NCBI GenBank assembly: GCA_958295935.1
Contig: OY282385.1
Coordinates: 1,798,001-1,862,000 of the forward strand
Direction: 5' to 3'
From: an uncultured Dehalococcoidia bacterium
GTDB taxonomy: Bacteria > Chloroflexota > Dehalococcoidia > Lucifugimonadales > Lucifugimonadaceae
DNA length: 64,000 nt
A program made the position numbers and the translations under genes. Positions 47,125-56,405 of this stretch are shown one piece after another. Numbering within the stretch: position 1 is the first letter of the stretch; the number at the start of each line of letters is the position of its first letter. Below the pieces are notes generated by a model, which did no database searches, was not told where the DNA came from, and was given only the letters and a program-made list of their open reading frames with translations.

Positions 47125-47661
47125 ATGATCTTCAACGTTTCCGGACTCATGAGGGAGCCGATGGGCGCCTCCAGGCGGTTTGATCTGGAATCGGAGCGTC
47201 TGGAAACTGAATATGGTGATTTCGGAGACATCTCAGGGAAGGTTCGGATGCTTCGCACGGACCGGACCATCCTGGTGACAGCGGAAGTCTTTGGGGTCGC
47301 CAAGGGCGACTGTGCGCGTTGCCTTGAGCACGTTCGACTTGATCTCGAAGCCGTAATCGAAGAGGAGTACTATCCACTTAACGCTGACCTGATGGAGGCG
47401 CAGTCAAACAAGACTGAGTCGTACGATCAGGTCTTTCGCATTGACGAGTGGAATAACATCGATCTCAGCGAAGCGGTTCGGCAGTCGCTTACGGGGGCAA
47501 TTCCCATCGCTCCCCTCTGCAAGCCCGAGTGCAAGGGCCTCTGCCCTGTCTGCTCCCTAGACCGAAACACCGATGCCTGCGCTTGCCGGCAACCTGCCTT
47601 GGACCCGCGTTGGGCGGCCCTTGCAGGTATCAGCCCTGACAAAGGACACTCGGTAGGTTGA
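47125..47661 (+). CDS. yceD: YceD-family (DUF177) protein
   Basis: A 178-aa member of the YceD/DUF177 family, encoded next to rpmF in most bacteria and linked to 23S rRNA or L32 handling, though its exact job is not settled. Family signs are the CARCLEHV block and the C-terminal CxxxCxGLCPxC-type region (CKPECKGLCPVC). The ATG at 47125 follows the promoter; a longer frame back to 47041 would overlap the -35 box. Followed by rpmF 25 nt later. Confidence 0.85.
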   Translation: MIFNVSGLMREPMGASRRFDLESERLETEYGDFGDISGKVRMLRTDRTILVTAEVFGVAKGDCARCLEHVRLDLEAVIEEEYYPLNADLMEAQSNKTESYDQVFRIDEWNNIDLSEAVRQSLTGAIPIAPLCKPECKGLCPVCSLDRNTDACACRQPALDPRWAALAGISPDKGHSVG

Positions 47662-47686
47662 CCAGATCCGGAACTGAGCAATCCTG

Positions 47687-47914
47687 ATGCCGCCCTTACC
47701 CAAGAAGAAGCACTCCCGCGCCCGAAAAGGCGGCAGAGCGGCTCACCACGGCTTGAGCCGAGTCTATCTCTCCACTTGCCCGGCGTGCGATGCGGTCAGG
47801 TTGCCGCACCGCGCCTGTTTGGAGTGCGGATACTACAACGGCCGCTATCCGGTTGGATCCAGCCGAGACGAAGATACCGCTAGCGCGGCTGGATCAGCAG
47901 TCGAGACGAGTTAG
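47687..47914 (+). CDS. rpmF: 50S ribosomal protein L32
   Basis: 75 aa with the L32 start PPLPKKKHSRARKGGRRAH-like (here MPPLPKKKHSRARKGGRAAH) and a zinc ribbon of two CxxC pairs (CPAC, CLEC). The 15-20 residue acidic/Ser-rich tail after the zinc ribbon (SSRDEDTASAAGSAVETS) is a little longer than usual. Follows yceD closely. Confidence 0.95.
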   Translation: MPPLPKKKHSRARKGGRAAHHGLSRVYLSTCPACDAVRLPHRACLECGYYNGRYPVGSSRDEDTASAAGSAVETS

Positions 47915-47963
47915 GGACGACAGTCTCTCTACGGCGAGAACTCCCCCGAAGGAAGGTTTAGGA

Positions 47964-48902
47964 ATGACCTTATCTAACAGTTCGCGATTGGCGTTCTTGT
48001 TCCCAGGCCAAGGATCACAGGCCGTGGGGATGGGCAAGGACCTCTACGAGTCCTCCCGCGCCGCCAGGGCGGTGTTCCAAGAGGTGGACGACGCCCTGGA
48101 CCTGTCTCTTAGCTCGATCATGTTCGACGGCCCGGCAGAGGTTCTGACCCGCACCGAGAACGCTCAGCCCGCTATCGCTGCGGTATCTATGGCGGCCTGG
48201 AAGGCGGTCGAAGAGGTTGGAGACAGCCCGCAGGCGCCTGACTTGGTAGCGGGACACAGCCTTGGCGAGTACTCTGCTCTCGCGGTTGCCGGCGTGCTCA
48301 GCATTTCAGACACCGCGCGCCTCGTGTCCCGACGAGGCCGCTTCATGCAGGGCGCGTGCGACGAACGCCCGGGGGGCATGGCGGCGATCATCGGGATAGA
48401 CGATGTTACTGCGCGGGAGATATGCCTCGAGACGGGTGCGTACATATCGAACGTCAACACCCCGGAGCAGATCATAATCAGCGGCGCCCACATGACCCTG
48501 GCCAGGGCCATAGACCTGGCCTCGGCGAGGGGCGCCCGTAAAGCCATACCGCTTTCAGTGGCCGGCGCCTTCCACTCCGGCCTCATGGAGCCGGCGCAAC
48601 ACGAACTTAATGATCTGATCGAGTCGATTTACTTCAGTGACCCCTCGATGCCCATAGTAGGGAACGTACAGGCCAGGGCCCTGACCACCGCAGCCGAAAT
48701 CAAAGAGGAGCTGCAAATGCAGCTCACCTCGTGCGTTCAGTGGAACCGCACAATGGGCTTCATGCTGCAAAGCGGCGTGAAGCGATACGTCGAACTTGGT
48801 CCCGGGCGGGTGCTCAACGGTCTCATGAGGCGCATCGACCGGTCTGCCCGTGTTACCAGCATCGGTGACTACAAAGACGTCTGCGCTTACGCGGCAGCCT
48901 AG
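47964..48902 (+). CDS. fabD: Malonyl-CoA:ACP transacylase
   Basis: Loads malonyl onto ACP for fatty-acid synthesis. Signatures: FLFPGQGSQAVGMG, nucleophile S99 in GHSLGEYSAL, and the conserved arginine region (RGRFMQGACDERPGGMAAI) with SVAGAFHSGLMEPA holding the catalytic His. 312 aa. Start ATG at 47964 after AAGGAAGGTTTAGGA. The neighbours plsX, fabH and fabG usually found here are absent; nusB and acpP follow instead. Confidence 0.96.
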   Translation: MTLSNSSRLAFLFPGQGSQAVGMGKDLYESSRAARAVFQEVDDALDLSLSSIMFDGPAEVLTRTENAQPAIAAVSMAAWKAVEEVGDSPQAPDLVAGHSLGEYSALAVAGVLSISDTARLVSRRGRFMQGACDERPGGMAAIIGIDDVTAREICLETGAYISNVNTPEQIIISGAHMTLARAIDLASARGARKAIPLSVAGAFHSGLMEPAQHELNDLIESIYFSDPSMPIVGNVQARALTTAAEIKEELQMQLTSCVQWNRTMGFMLQSGVKRYVELGPGRVLNGLMRRIDRSARVTSIGDYKDVCAYAAA

Positions 48903-48928
48903 TCAGATCCGGCAGGCCTGGGCTCGCG

Positions 48929-49453
48929 GTGACCGGACTAATGCCTGTAGACACGATCGCCGGGAAGCAAGCCCCGGAAGACGCCGCCGCTGACCTTTAC
49001 GACCGGCTGACCGAGCTTGCCGGCGGGTTGCCTGTAAGTGAACGTACGCCTGCGCTGCCGCGAGGACGGCGTAGGGCGCGAGCTCTTGCCCTGCAGGCTC
49101 TCTACGAAACCAATCTGACCGGCCGCCCCGGTAGTTTTACGTTGGGCCGCATTGCTCGCAAGGATGAACTGAACGATGATCTCCGCAGCTTTGCGGCTAG
49201 TTTGGTGGAGTGCGTGGAATCCAGGCGACGCAGGCTAGATGAGCAGATCAACAAGAAAGCGGCTGACTTCCCGATTGACCAGATCGCAGCGATTGACCGC
49301 TGCGTGTTGCGCGTGGCGCTGGCGGAGCGGCATCTATACCCGGACACTCCCGGAGCCGTGGTGATAAACGAGGCGGTGGAAATAGCGAAGCTGTTCGGCT
49401 CGGAAACGTCCGGAAAATTCGTTAACGGGGTGCTTGGTACTCTGCTAGGATAG
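48929..49453 (+). CDS. nusB: Transcription antitermination protein NusB
   Basis: RNA-binding partner of NusE/S10 in rRNA antitermination. The NusB core starts at about residue 45 (RRRARALALQALYETNL) and has IAAIDRCVLRVALAERHLYP, VVINEAVEIAKLFGSETSGKFVNGVLG. The first 45 residues are an extra N-terminal segment not typical of the family. GTG at 48929 is used; ATG at 48941 is 12 nt downstream and equally possible. It sits between fabD and acpP, an unusual place. Confidence 0.93.
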   Translation: MTGLMPVDTIAGKQAPEDAAADLYDRLTELAGGLPVSERTPALPRGRRRARALALQALYETNLTGRPGSFTLGRIARKDELNDDLRSFAASLVECVESRRRRLDEQINKKAADFPIDQIAAIDRCVLRVALAERHLYPDTPGAVVINEAVEIAKLFGSETSGKFVNGVLGTLLG

Positions 49454-49558
49454 CCTTGTCAGGCATGTCCCCCCATGAGGCGGGCGCATGTTGACAAGCG
49501 ATCACAGACCTGCCGGGCCTAAGCGCCCCATTCCAAAATCTCCCGGAGGTAGCTCCAG

Positions 49559-49816
49559 ATGGCCACCGTGTTCGAGCGGGTGCGCGACATCACAGCAGAT
49601 AAATTGAGTGTGGACATAGAGGAGATCAATTCCGAGTCCTCCTTCACCGAAGACCTGAACGCCGATTCATTGGATGTCGTAGAGCTGATAATGGCCATCG
49701 AGGAAGAGTTCGGCAGCGGTGATCAGCCTCTTGAGATATCGGACGAGGACGCTGAAGGCATCAGGACCGTCAGCGACGCCGTTACTTATCTCAAGGACCA
49801 CGGCGTAAGCGACTGA
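49559..49816 (+). CDS. acpP: Acyl carrier protein
   Basis: 85 aa. The phosphopantetheine serine is S37 in [21 protein letters not shown] and the acidic helices are typical of fatty-acid ACPs. The ATG follows CGGAGGT at proper spacing. Lies 105 nt after nusB. fabF and fabG are not adjacent. Confidence 0.95.
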   Translation: MATVFERVRDITADKLSVDIEEINSESSFTEDLNADSLDVVELIMAIEEEFGSGDQPLEISDEDAEGIRTVSDAVTYLKDHGVSD

Positions 49817-50059
49817 CCAGTCGACTGCTATCCGCAGCCGACACGGTTCCTTCGGGAAACACGCTTGAGCCGGAGCGTATAGACGGGCCGCGCGTGCCGA
49901 ATCGCGCTGTGTCTGACGTTGCCAAAGGCCCCCGGCTATCCGATGAACTTCGCACGCGCGGCAAGCCGGCGGCGCGCTTGCAAGGCGCGAAGGCGGACCG
50001 CTACTGTGTGATAACGTAACGGGGCGCGTCTAACTGCCCTGAGAACACGTTCACGTTAC

Positions 50060-50758
50060 ATGCCTGATTCAGCCGGTCGGCGGTCTTGGGACTCCTTGGA
50101 GTCCATTTCCAGCGAAGTACGAGTCTGCACTCGGTGCTCGTTGAGTGAAACCAGGATCAATGCTGTTCCCGGCGAAGGGTCGCCTGTGGCGTCGGTTATG
50201 TTCATAGGAGAGGGACCTGGGAGCCAGGAAGACCAGCAGGGGCGGCCATTTGTCGGACGGGCGGGAAAGTTGCTCGACAACCTACTTTCTGCGGTACCCA
50301 TCGAACGGAGAGACGTCTACATCACCAACATCGTAAAATGCCGGCCGCCGAACAACCGCGACCCCCAGCCCGTGGAGGTGGAAGCCTGTGGCCCCTTCCT
50401 CGATGCGCAGATCGAGTTGATAAACCCTCGGGTAATCGCCACTCTGGGCCGCCACTCGCTCGTGCATTTCTTCCCAAACGCCAAAATCTCAAGGGATCAC
50501 GGCAGGATCATGCGATGGCGGAACCGCATCCTTCTACCGCTCTACCACCCAGCCGCGGCTCTTCGTTCCTCGCGGGTGATGCAGGCCACCGCCAGCGATT
50601 TCGAGCGTATTCCTGAGGCGCTGCTGGCTGCGCTATCGCCAAAACGAACAGCCGGGAGGGTGGGGGAGTCGCAGTCATCGTATGAGCCGGCTGTGGAAGG
50701 CGCCTCAGGTGCGTCGCCCGAAACGGATTCCGGCGAGCGACAGCAGAGCATGTTTTGA
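50060..50758 (+). CDS. Uracil-DNA glycosylase, family 4 (Fe-S)
   Basis: Removes uracil from DNA, the first step of base excision repair. The [4Fe-4S] ligands include C23 and C26 (VCTRC) and two more cysteines (KCRPPNNR; the C in EACGPFLDAQ). Motif 1 is FIGEGPGSQEDQQGRPFVGRAG, motif 2 the HPAAAL region. Residues 1-190 cover the domain; the 40-residue C-terminal tail is Ser/Glu-rich. 232 aa. It follows acpP after a 243-bp gap with no clear features. Confidence 0.93.
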   Translation: MPDSAGRRSWDSLESISSEVRVCTRCSLSETRINAVPGEGSPVASVMFIGEGPGSQEDQQGRPFVGRAGKLLDNLLSAVPIERRDVYITNIVKCRPPNNRDPQPVEVEACGPFLDAQIELINPRVIATLGRHSLVHFFPNAKISRDHGRIMRWRNRILLPLYHPAAALRSSRVMQATASDFERIPEALLAALSPKRTAGRVGESQSSYEPAVEGASGASPETDSGERQQSMF

Positions 50759-50860
50759 AGATATACGCCGCCAGTTCCGCACACTTCCCGGTGCATACCT
50801 CTTCTCTCGGTAATAAGGCTGCCGCGCGGCGCCGGTTCGGATCCTTGCCCAAGTTCACAC

Positions 50861-52531
50861 ATGGCCGCTAATACCCTAAAAGAGCCCAGCCTCAAGGTTC
50901 TGCCCCTCGGAGGACTTGGAGAGGTCGGCAAGAACATGATGGTCCTCGAATCTGGCGAGGACATCGTCGTAATCGACGCCGGAGTTCTCTTTCCGGAGTA
51001 CGACATGCCGGGTGTCGAGGTTGTGATACCCAGGCTCGACTACCTCTCGCAAAACGCCGACCGGGTGCGGGCAATTTTGATCACCCATGGCCACGAGGAC
51101 CACATCGGCGCGACGCCTTACGTGGTGGATCAGGTCTCCGCTCCGGTATACGCCCCGCCCATGGCCTTCGAGTTGCTGAGGCACAAGTTGCGCGAGTCGA
51201 AGCGGCTTGAATCTACTGAGCTGCGAATGGTCCGTTCGGGAGATACCATTCGGGCTGGGTCGTTTTCTGCAGAGTGGTTCCCGGTATGCCACAGCATCCC
51301 CGACGCGCACGGCATAGCGGTGCGCACGCCGCTGGGCACGGTGGTACACACCGGGGACTTCAAGATCGACCACGACCCGGTAATTGGCGAGCCTACGGAC
51401 TTCAGCGACCTAGCGCGCATCTCGGAGGATGGCGTATTCCTACTGCTTTCGGATTCCACCTACGCTGAGGAGGATGGTTACTCCGGGTCCGACAGCAAAG
51501 TCGCCGACGGTTTGTACCAACTGATCGACGACGCGCAGGGTCGGGTGTTCGTCGCCAGTTTTGCGTCACAGGTCGCCCGGGTTCAGATCGTTGCCGACGC
51601 GGCGCTTTCCACCGGGCGGAAGCTGGCGGTCTTGGGCCGGAGCATGATCAACACCATCAGGATCGCAAAGGATCTTGGGCATCTGGACGTACCCTCGAAG
51701 ATCATGATAACGCCGGCAGAGGCGGCAAGCCTGCCCGACCGCAAGGTGATCTACATGACCACCGGCAGCCAGGGCGAGTCATCCTCGGCGCTTGTACGGA
51801 TGGCCAGGGGGGAGCATCGGGAGGTGGACGTGCGAGAAGGCGACACGGTAATCATGTCGGCTAGCGCCATACCGGGAAATGAGACGGCGGTTAACGAGTC
51901 CATCGATGACCTCGTCCGCCTGGGGGCGCGAGTCATCACCAACCGGCGGCACACCACGCACGTTCCGGGGCACGCCCGAAGCGAGGAACTGCGCTCGCTA
52001 ATCAATCTCACGCGTCCCCGTTACTTCGTGCCCGTACACGGCGAGTACAGGATGCTAAGGGCGCACGCAGATATTGCCATCAACCAGGGCGTGCCGGAGG
52101 AGAACACTTTCCTGCTTGTAAATGGTGACCAGCTTGAGCTATCTGAGCGCGGCGGGGAGATCATCGATCGGTTGCCTGTGGGTCACGTATTCGTCCATGG
52201 CCTGGGCATGTGGGACGAGTCGGGTAACGTGGTCGTGGAGAGACGCTCCCTCGCCCGTGATGGAATCGTAGTCGTATCTTTGGGCAGACGGCGGGATGGA
52301 CGTATTACGGGAGAGCCAAAATTCGTTTCCGTGGGGTTTGTGCACACTGGGCAGGCCGATACGCTGTTCAACGATGCTCTGAACTCGCTCAAGCCTGTCC
52401 TTGACCGGGCGAGAAGAGAATCCATACAGTGGAACCAGCTTGAGCAGCAGATTCGGACGGGAGCGGGGAGGTTTCTTGGCAAGCGTACCCGTCGGCGCCC
52501 GCTGATAGTGGTGGCGCCCGTGGACGTGTAA
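50861..52531 (+). CDS. rnj: Ribonuclease J
   Basis: A metallo-beta-lactamase/beta-CASP ribonuclease with endo- and 5'-3' exonuclease activity, the main RNA-decay enzyme in bacteria lacking RNase E. Metal site HGHEDH at residues 76-81, then CHSIPDAHGIAV, TGDFKIDHDP, DSTYAE and the beta-CASP domain with VHGEY and the C-terminal domain. 556 aa. The start ATG is the first of the frame. ftsK starts 108 nt later. Confidence 0.96.
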   Translation: MAANTLKEPSLKVLPLGGLGEVGKNMMVLESGEDIVVIDAGVLFPEYDMPGVEVVIPRLDYLSQNADRVRAILITHGHEDHIGATPYVVDQVSAPVYAPPMAFELLRHKLRESKRLESTELRMVRSGDTIRAGSFSAEWFPVCHSIPDAHGIAVRTPLGTVVHTGDFKIDHDPVIGEPTDFSDLARISEDGVFLLLSDSTYAEEDGYSGSDSKVADGLYQLIDDAQGRVFVASFASQVARVQIVADAALSTGRKLAVLGRSMINTIRIAKDLGHLDVPSKIMITPAEAASLPDRKVIYMTTGSQGESSSALVRMARGEHREVDVREGDTVIMSASAIPGNETAVNESIDDLVRLGARVITNRRHTTHVPGHARSEELRSLINLTRPRYFVPVHGEYRMLRAHADIAINQGVPEENTFLLVNGDQLELSERGGEIIDRLPVGHVFVHGLGMWDESGNVVVERRSLARDGIVVVSLGRRRDGRITGEPKFVSVGFVHTGQADTLFNDALNSLKPVLDRARRESIQWNQLEQQIRTGAGRFLGKRTRRRPLIVVAPVDV

Positions 52532-52639
52532 CGCGGCAGGCCTCCGGTTCCGTCCGCCCATGGCTGAAACCGTCTCTGGCGGCGCTCTGCTCAGGCAACG
52601 GCAGCCAGGTATTTTCAGTTTGGCATAGACAACTCCCCG

Positions 52640-54925
52640 GTGCGATCGATCCCGATTCGTTTCTTCCTCCTTGCGCGTGGGTTTCTGGCGAATGCCTACG
52701 GCAGGTTTGCCGCTTTGGTCATTGTGGCCGGAGTTCTAATAGCCTTCCTGGTCCGAGAAGAGTTCATATCTTGGTTCGGGTGGAGCGCGGTACCTCTACT
52801 TGGCTGGGTTGTGGTCGTTTTGTTCTTGGCTAACGGCATGCCGCATTTGCTGAAGCGATGGCCCCGGGAAATGGCGGCCGCTTTACTGTTAGCCGTCGCC
52901 GCGTCGATCATTCTCGGCACAATTGCCAAGCCCGGCGCTTTCTACGCAGACGAGTCTATGGGAGGGCGTATAGGCGAACTCATGGCGCGTTGGCCCTCGG
53001 AATGGGACGGCTACGGGGTCACGTTCATCCAATACGCTCTTGCCGGGTTGCGGGCTGCTTTGCTGCTGGTTCTGGCAGTAGCGGTTGTCCAGCCCGGCGC
53101 GGCGCGCAAGGCTGGAGCCTTAACGGGGGTGGCCGTCTTATGGGCTGCGGTGACGTGCGTTGCAGTCTCGAAAGCGGCTTGGGTACAACTGAATGAGTGG
53201 GCTGAGGACTTCGCTGCTCGACGACGCGAGAGGAAAGCCGCCGCACTTGCCGCAACCACAGAGACTGCCACAGCCGCGGCCTCGGCAGAGCAGGAGACGG
53301 AGATACGTATCACGGGCGGCGAACTGGCGGTCGAGGACACCGCTCTGGAGGATTCACCCCTGATAGCTGGGGCCAATATCTACGGTAGTACCAACGGACA
53401 CCAGGAGATATCCGAATCCGACCTATTCGAGGATGACGAATTGGAGGCTGATGAAGAACTGGCGAGCCCCGTGGAAGCGGTTCAGGCTGGCGACGCTGAA
53501 GTCCCGCCCTTCGTTTGGAAACTGCCCTCGCTATCGCTTCTCAAGAGCGCGTCAGGCGGCGGCGTGTCCAAGTCGGAGATCGAAGCGACCGGCGAGCTGA
53601 TCGTCGACTCGCTCCACCAGCACGCCATCGAAGTCTCAGTGGACCAGGTGAGGATCGGACCAACGGTCACGATGTATGGCTTGAAGCCGGGTTGGAAAGG
53701 CAGCGGCGCCAAGCCGGGAGCTCAGCGCGTCAGAGTGGACACCATCCTCAACCGTGAAAAAGACCTGGCCCTGGCCTTGGCATCGCCCAATCTCCGTTTC
53801 GAGGCGCCGGTGCCGGGTGAGTCTGTGGTGGGTATCGAAGTGCCCAACGAGAACCCGATGCCCGTCACCGTAAGGTCCGTGATGGACTCCGAAGGGTACA
53901 GAGCCGCTGAAGAAAAGCTCTACTTGCCGGCGCCCTTGGGCCTCGACTCAGGGGGCCAGCCGGCCATCGCCGACCTCACCCGCATGCCTCATCTCCTCGT
54001 TGCAGGATCTACCGGCTCAGGGAAGAGCGTGTGTATCAACGCCCTGATCGTTGGACTGCTGATGAGTCGTACGCCGGAGCAGCTGCGGATGGTTATGATC
54101 GACCCTAAGCGAGTTGAGCTAACGCCCTACGCCGGCATACCGCACCTATACACCGAGCCCGTTGTGGAGCCCGAAAGGGCAATCGTCATCCTGCGCTCGC
54201 TGGTGCAGGAGATGATGGGCCGCTTCCAACAACTGCAGTCGGCAGGGGTCAGGAACATAGCCACGTTCAATGAGAAGTCCACCACCAAGATGCCCTATCT
54301 CCTCATCCTCGTGGATGAGCTGGCCGATCTGATGCTGACAGGGGCAAACGAGGTGGAACGGCTGCTTGTACGCCTGGCTCAGCTAGGCAGGGCGACCGGC
54401 GTCCACCTGGTCGTGGCGACACAAAGGCCATCCGTGGACGTAGTCACCGGGCTTATCAAGGCCAACTTCCCAAGCCGCATCAGTTTCTCGGTGATGTCCC
54501 AGGTGGATTCGCGGACGATCATCGACAGTCCGGGGGCCGAAAAGCTATTGGGCAAAGGGGACATGCTCTTCCTGCCGGTGGATAAGGCGAAACCCGGTCG
54601 AATTCAGGGAGCGTTCCTGAGCGACTCCGAAGTAGAGGCAGTGGTCAAATTCTGGAGCGAGTACGAGTGCCCCGAATTGCCCATGCTGGAGGTGAACGTT
54701 GAAGAAGAATCGGGTGCGTCGGACGTAGATTTGGCCGGAGACTCGCATTTCGACAACGCAGTAGCTCTCGCCAAGACCCAGCGCACCCTGTCTACGTCGC
54801 TGTTACAACGTAGGCTGCGCATCGGCTACCCTCGCGCCGCTCGACTCATGGACGAACTCGAAGAAGAAGGAGTGGTGGGGCCGGGAGAGCCGGGCAAGCC
54901 TCGCCAGGTGGTTCTTTCACAATAG
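52640..54925 (+). CDS. ftsK: DNA translocase FtsK/SpoIIIE
   Basis: Septal DNA pump for chromosome segregation. Five hydrophobic segments lie in the first 190 residues, then a charged, acidic linker (about 195-310) and the motor: an alpha domain before the Walker A GSTGSGKS (about residues 456-463), Walker B LLILVDELADLM and ATQRPSVDVVTG. The C-terminal gamma winged-helix domain that reads KOPS-like sites is present (LLQRRLRIGYPRAARLMDELEEEGVVG). 761 aa. GTG start. It converges on the metallopeptidase gene. Confidence 0.96.
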   Translation: MRSIPIRFFLLARGFLANAYGRFAALVIVAGVLIAFLVREEFISWFGWSAVPLLGWVVVVLFLANGMPHLLKRWPREMAAALLLAVAASIILGTIAKPGAFYADESMGGRIGELMARWPSEWDGYGVTFIQYALAGLRAALLLVLAVAVVQPGAARKAGALTGVAVLWAAVTCVAVSKAAWVQLNEWAEDFAARRRERKAAALAATTETATAAASAEQETEIRITGGELAVEDTALEDSPLIAGANIYGSTNGHQEISESDLFEDDELEADEELASPVEAVQAGDAEVPPFVWKLPSLSLLKSASGGGVSKSEIEATGELIVDSLHQHAIEVSVDQVRIGPTVTMYGLKPGWKGSGAKPGAQRVRVDTILNREKDLALALASPNLRFEAPVPGESVVGIEVPNENPMPVTVRSVMDSEGYRAAEEKLYLPAPLGLDSGGQPAIADLTRMPHLLVAGSTGSGKSVCINALIVGLLMSRTPEQLRMVMIDPKRVELTPYAGIPHLYTEPVVEPERAIVILRSLVQEMMGRFQQLQSAGVRNIATFNEKSTTKMPYLLILVDELADLMLTGANEVERLLVRLAQLGRATGVHLVVATQRPSVDVVTGLIKANFPSRISFSVMSQVDSRTIIDSPGAEKLLGKGDMLFLPVDKAKPGRIQGAFLSDSEVEAVVKFWSEYECPELPMLEVNVEEESGASDVDLAGDSHFDNAVALAKTQRTLSTSLLQRRLRIGYPRAARLMDELEEEGVVGPGEPGKPRQVVLSQ

Positions 54926-54936
54926 GCGGAACCCCA

Positions 54937-54950
54937 TGCCGGCGCCGGCA
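54937..54950. repeat. 14-bp palindrome between convergent genes
   Basis: TGCCGGCGCCGGCA is a perfect palindrome lying just after the ftsK stop and about 30 bp before the stop of the oppositely oriented gene. It might form a short terminator hairpin for both strands, but no T-run follows on either. Confidence 0.35.
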
Positions 54951-54979
54951 AGCGGCGAACGAAACGCTTGGCTGCCGCT

Positions 54980-56323
54980 TCAAGAGTCCGGGGTCGCCAG
55001 GCCCTCCACCAGCGCATTGAATTCCTGGATGGATGACACACCCGCAACCGCATCTACGAACTCGCCTGCGCTGCTCGTAGTTTGCCTCAGTTCCCACAGC
55101 CTCGATGCGATGGGGCTGATCGACGAACCGCTCTCCCCGTAGCTGCCGGCAAAGGCAAAGTAGGCCTGGTTGATCTTACGAATGTAGATGCCGTGCGTTT
55201 GAAGCTCGACGCGGCGGTCGTCCATGTAACGCTCAGCCTCTACTATCATCCCGGCCGCAAGAAGTTCATCCGTCCTGATCCTCGTCTCGCGCATGAAGCC
55301 GAAGAAGTCGAACTGATCTTCCGGCGGTTCCGGTACGCTTTCGACGTCCCTGGGAGGGATGAGCGTTTCCACCTCCTCACCGGTGATAGCCGCATATACG
55401 AGGCGGCCCATCTCCCGGCCCGCCATGTCCGCGACCGTCTCGTTGAGGACCACCATGTCGGGGCTGCTCCAATAGTTGAACCCCAGCGGCTTGAACACCA
55501 GGTAGTTGTGGAGCCATTCGTGCACCGCCACTTCCAGCAGACCCAGCAGGTCGCGGTTGGGCTGGACGGTTGCCGGATAGGTACTCAGTCCGCCTGTACG
55601 CTGGACGATGGCCGACATGTCCTCAGAAACCAATATCTCCTGCTCGATCCGCTCCATCTCCGCAACCGGTATGTGTGGCTCGATGAGGTGGTTCTCATCA
55701 CGATAGATTCGGTCTCTTGGGGACACCACGAGGATGCTCGGCGGCGGGTCGAGTCGAAAATCGACCGGCGGCCATATGAACGCCCCCAGGACGTTTAGAT
55801 CTTGCTCGATCAACTGGGCGCTGATTGCAGATTCCAGGTACTCCTCTACACCGTCCCGAATGGCATTCCGTTCGCTTAGCAGATCGTCCAGCCGGGCCTC
55901 CAGCGACTCCACAATCGTTCGATCACCAGCAACCACAGAGATCGACCTGTCCAGCTCATCCCGCACCGCTCTTATTTCGACGACCATCTCACGATAGCGC
56001 GAAAGCTGGGCCTGGCGGTCGGCTTCCGAGGTTTCTGTCCACGGTAGCCAGGCGTAGGCCCTGTGCAACCACTTGTCGGCAAAGTTGCCGACTTCCCAGG
56101 AAATGAGGTCGAAACTCCACTCCGCGGCGTGTTGATGGGAGGGGGTCAGCATGAGCCTGTCGCCTGGGGGAAGTACGATAGCCAACGCAAACAGCAAAGC
56201 GAACAGGGAAAGGCCTACACACCGCTTGATCCGCAGCCTGAAGTGACTTGCGGTGCGCAAAGCGGCCGTAGCTCTGCCCAAGATGGGCGCGAGGCTGAAC
56301 CGCTCATGCCCCGGATGGCGCAT
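54980..56323 (-). CDS. Membrane-anchored putative zinc metallopeptidase (gluzincin-like), uncharacterised
   Basis: I do not recognise a named family. A single hydrophobic segment (CVGLSLFALLFALAIVLPP, about residues 35-53) near the N-terminus suggests a signal anchor with the rest outside the membrane. Residues 100-175 are charged and probably coiled coil. HEWLH (H268, E269, H272) is an HExxH zinc motif, and NETVAD, with E295 23 residues later, matches the third ligand of gluzincins. A helical C-terminal region follows. I start at the ATG at 56323 (GGAGG and AGG upstream); ATG at 56344 is possible. It is divergent, by 82 bp, from another HExxH protein. Confidence 0.7.
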   Translation of the reverse strand: MRHPGHERFSLAPILGRATAALRTASHFRLRIKRCVGLSLFALLFALAIVLPPGDRLMLTPSHQHAAEWSFDLISWEVGNFADKWLHRAYAWLPWTETSEADRQAQLSRYREMVVEIRAVRDELDRSISVVAGDRTIVESLEARLDDLLSERNAIRDGVEEYLESAISAQLIEQDLNVLGAFIWPPVDFRLDPPPSILVVSPRDRIYRDENHLIEPHIPVAEMERIEQEILVSEDMSAIVQRTGGLSTYPATVQPNRDLLGLLEVAVHEWLHNYLVFKPLGFNYWSSPDMVVLNETVADMAGREMGRLVYAAITGEEVETLIPPRDVESVPEPPEDQFDFFGFMRETRIRTDELLAAGMIVEAERYMDDRRVELQTHGIYIRKINQAYFAFAGSYGESGSSISPIASRLWELRQTTSSAGEFVDAVAGVSSIQEFNALVEGLATPDS

Positions 56324-56405
56324 GTAAACCTGAACCCTCCGCATCGGATAATTGGCCGAGCTCGACGGCGTGTTGACTATTCAACGTATACTCTCGCGGC
56401 CCACA

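Noticed and set aside
56373-56392. TTGACT and TATACT before the HExxH lipoprotein gene as a promoter
   Set aside because: The two boxes are only 8 bp apart, far too close for a -35/-10 pair; TATACT alone is weak support.
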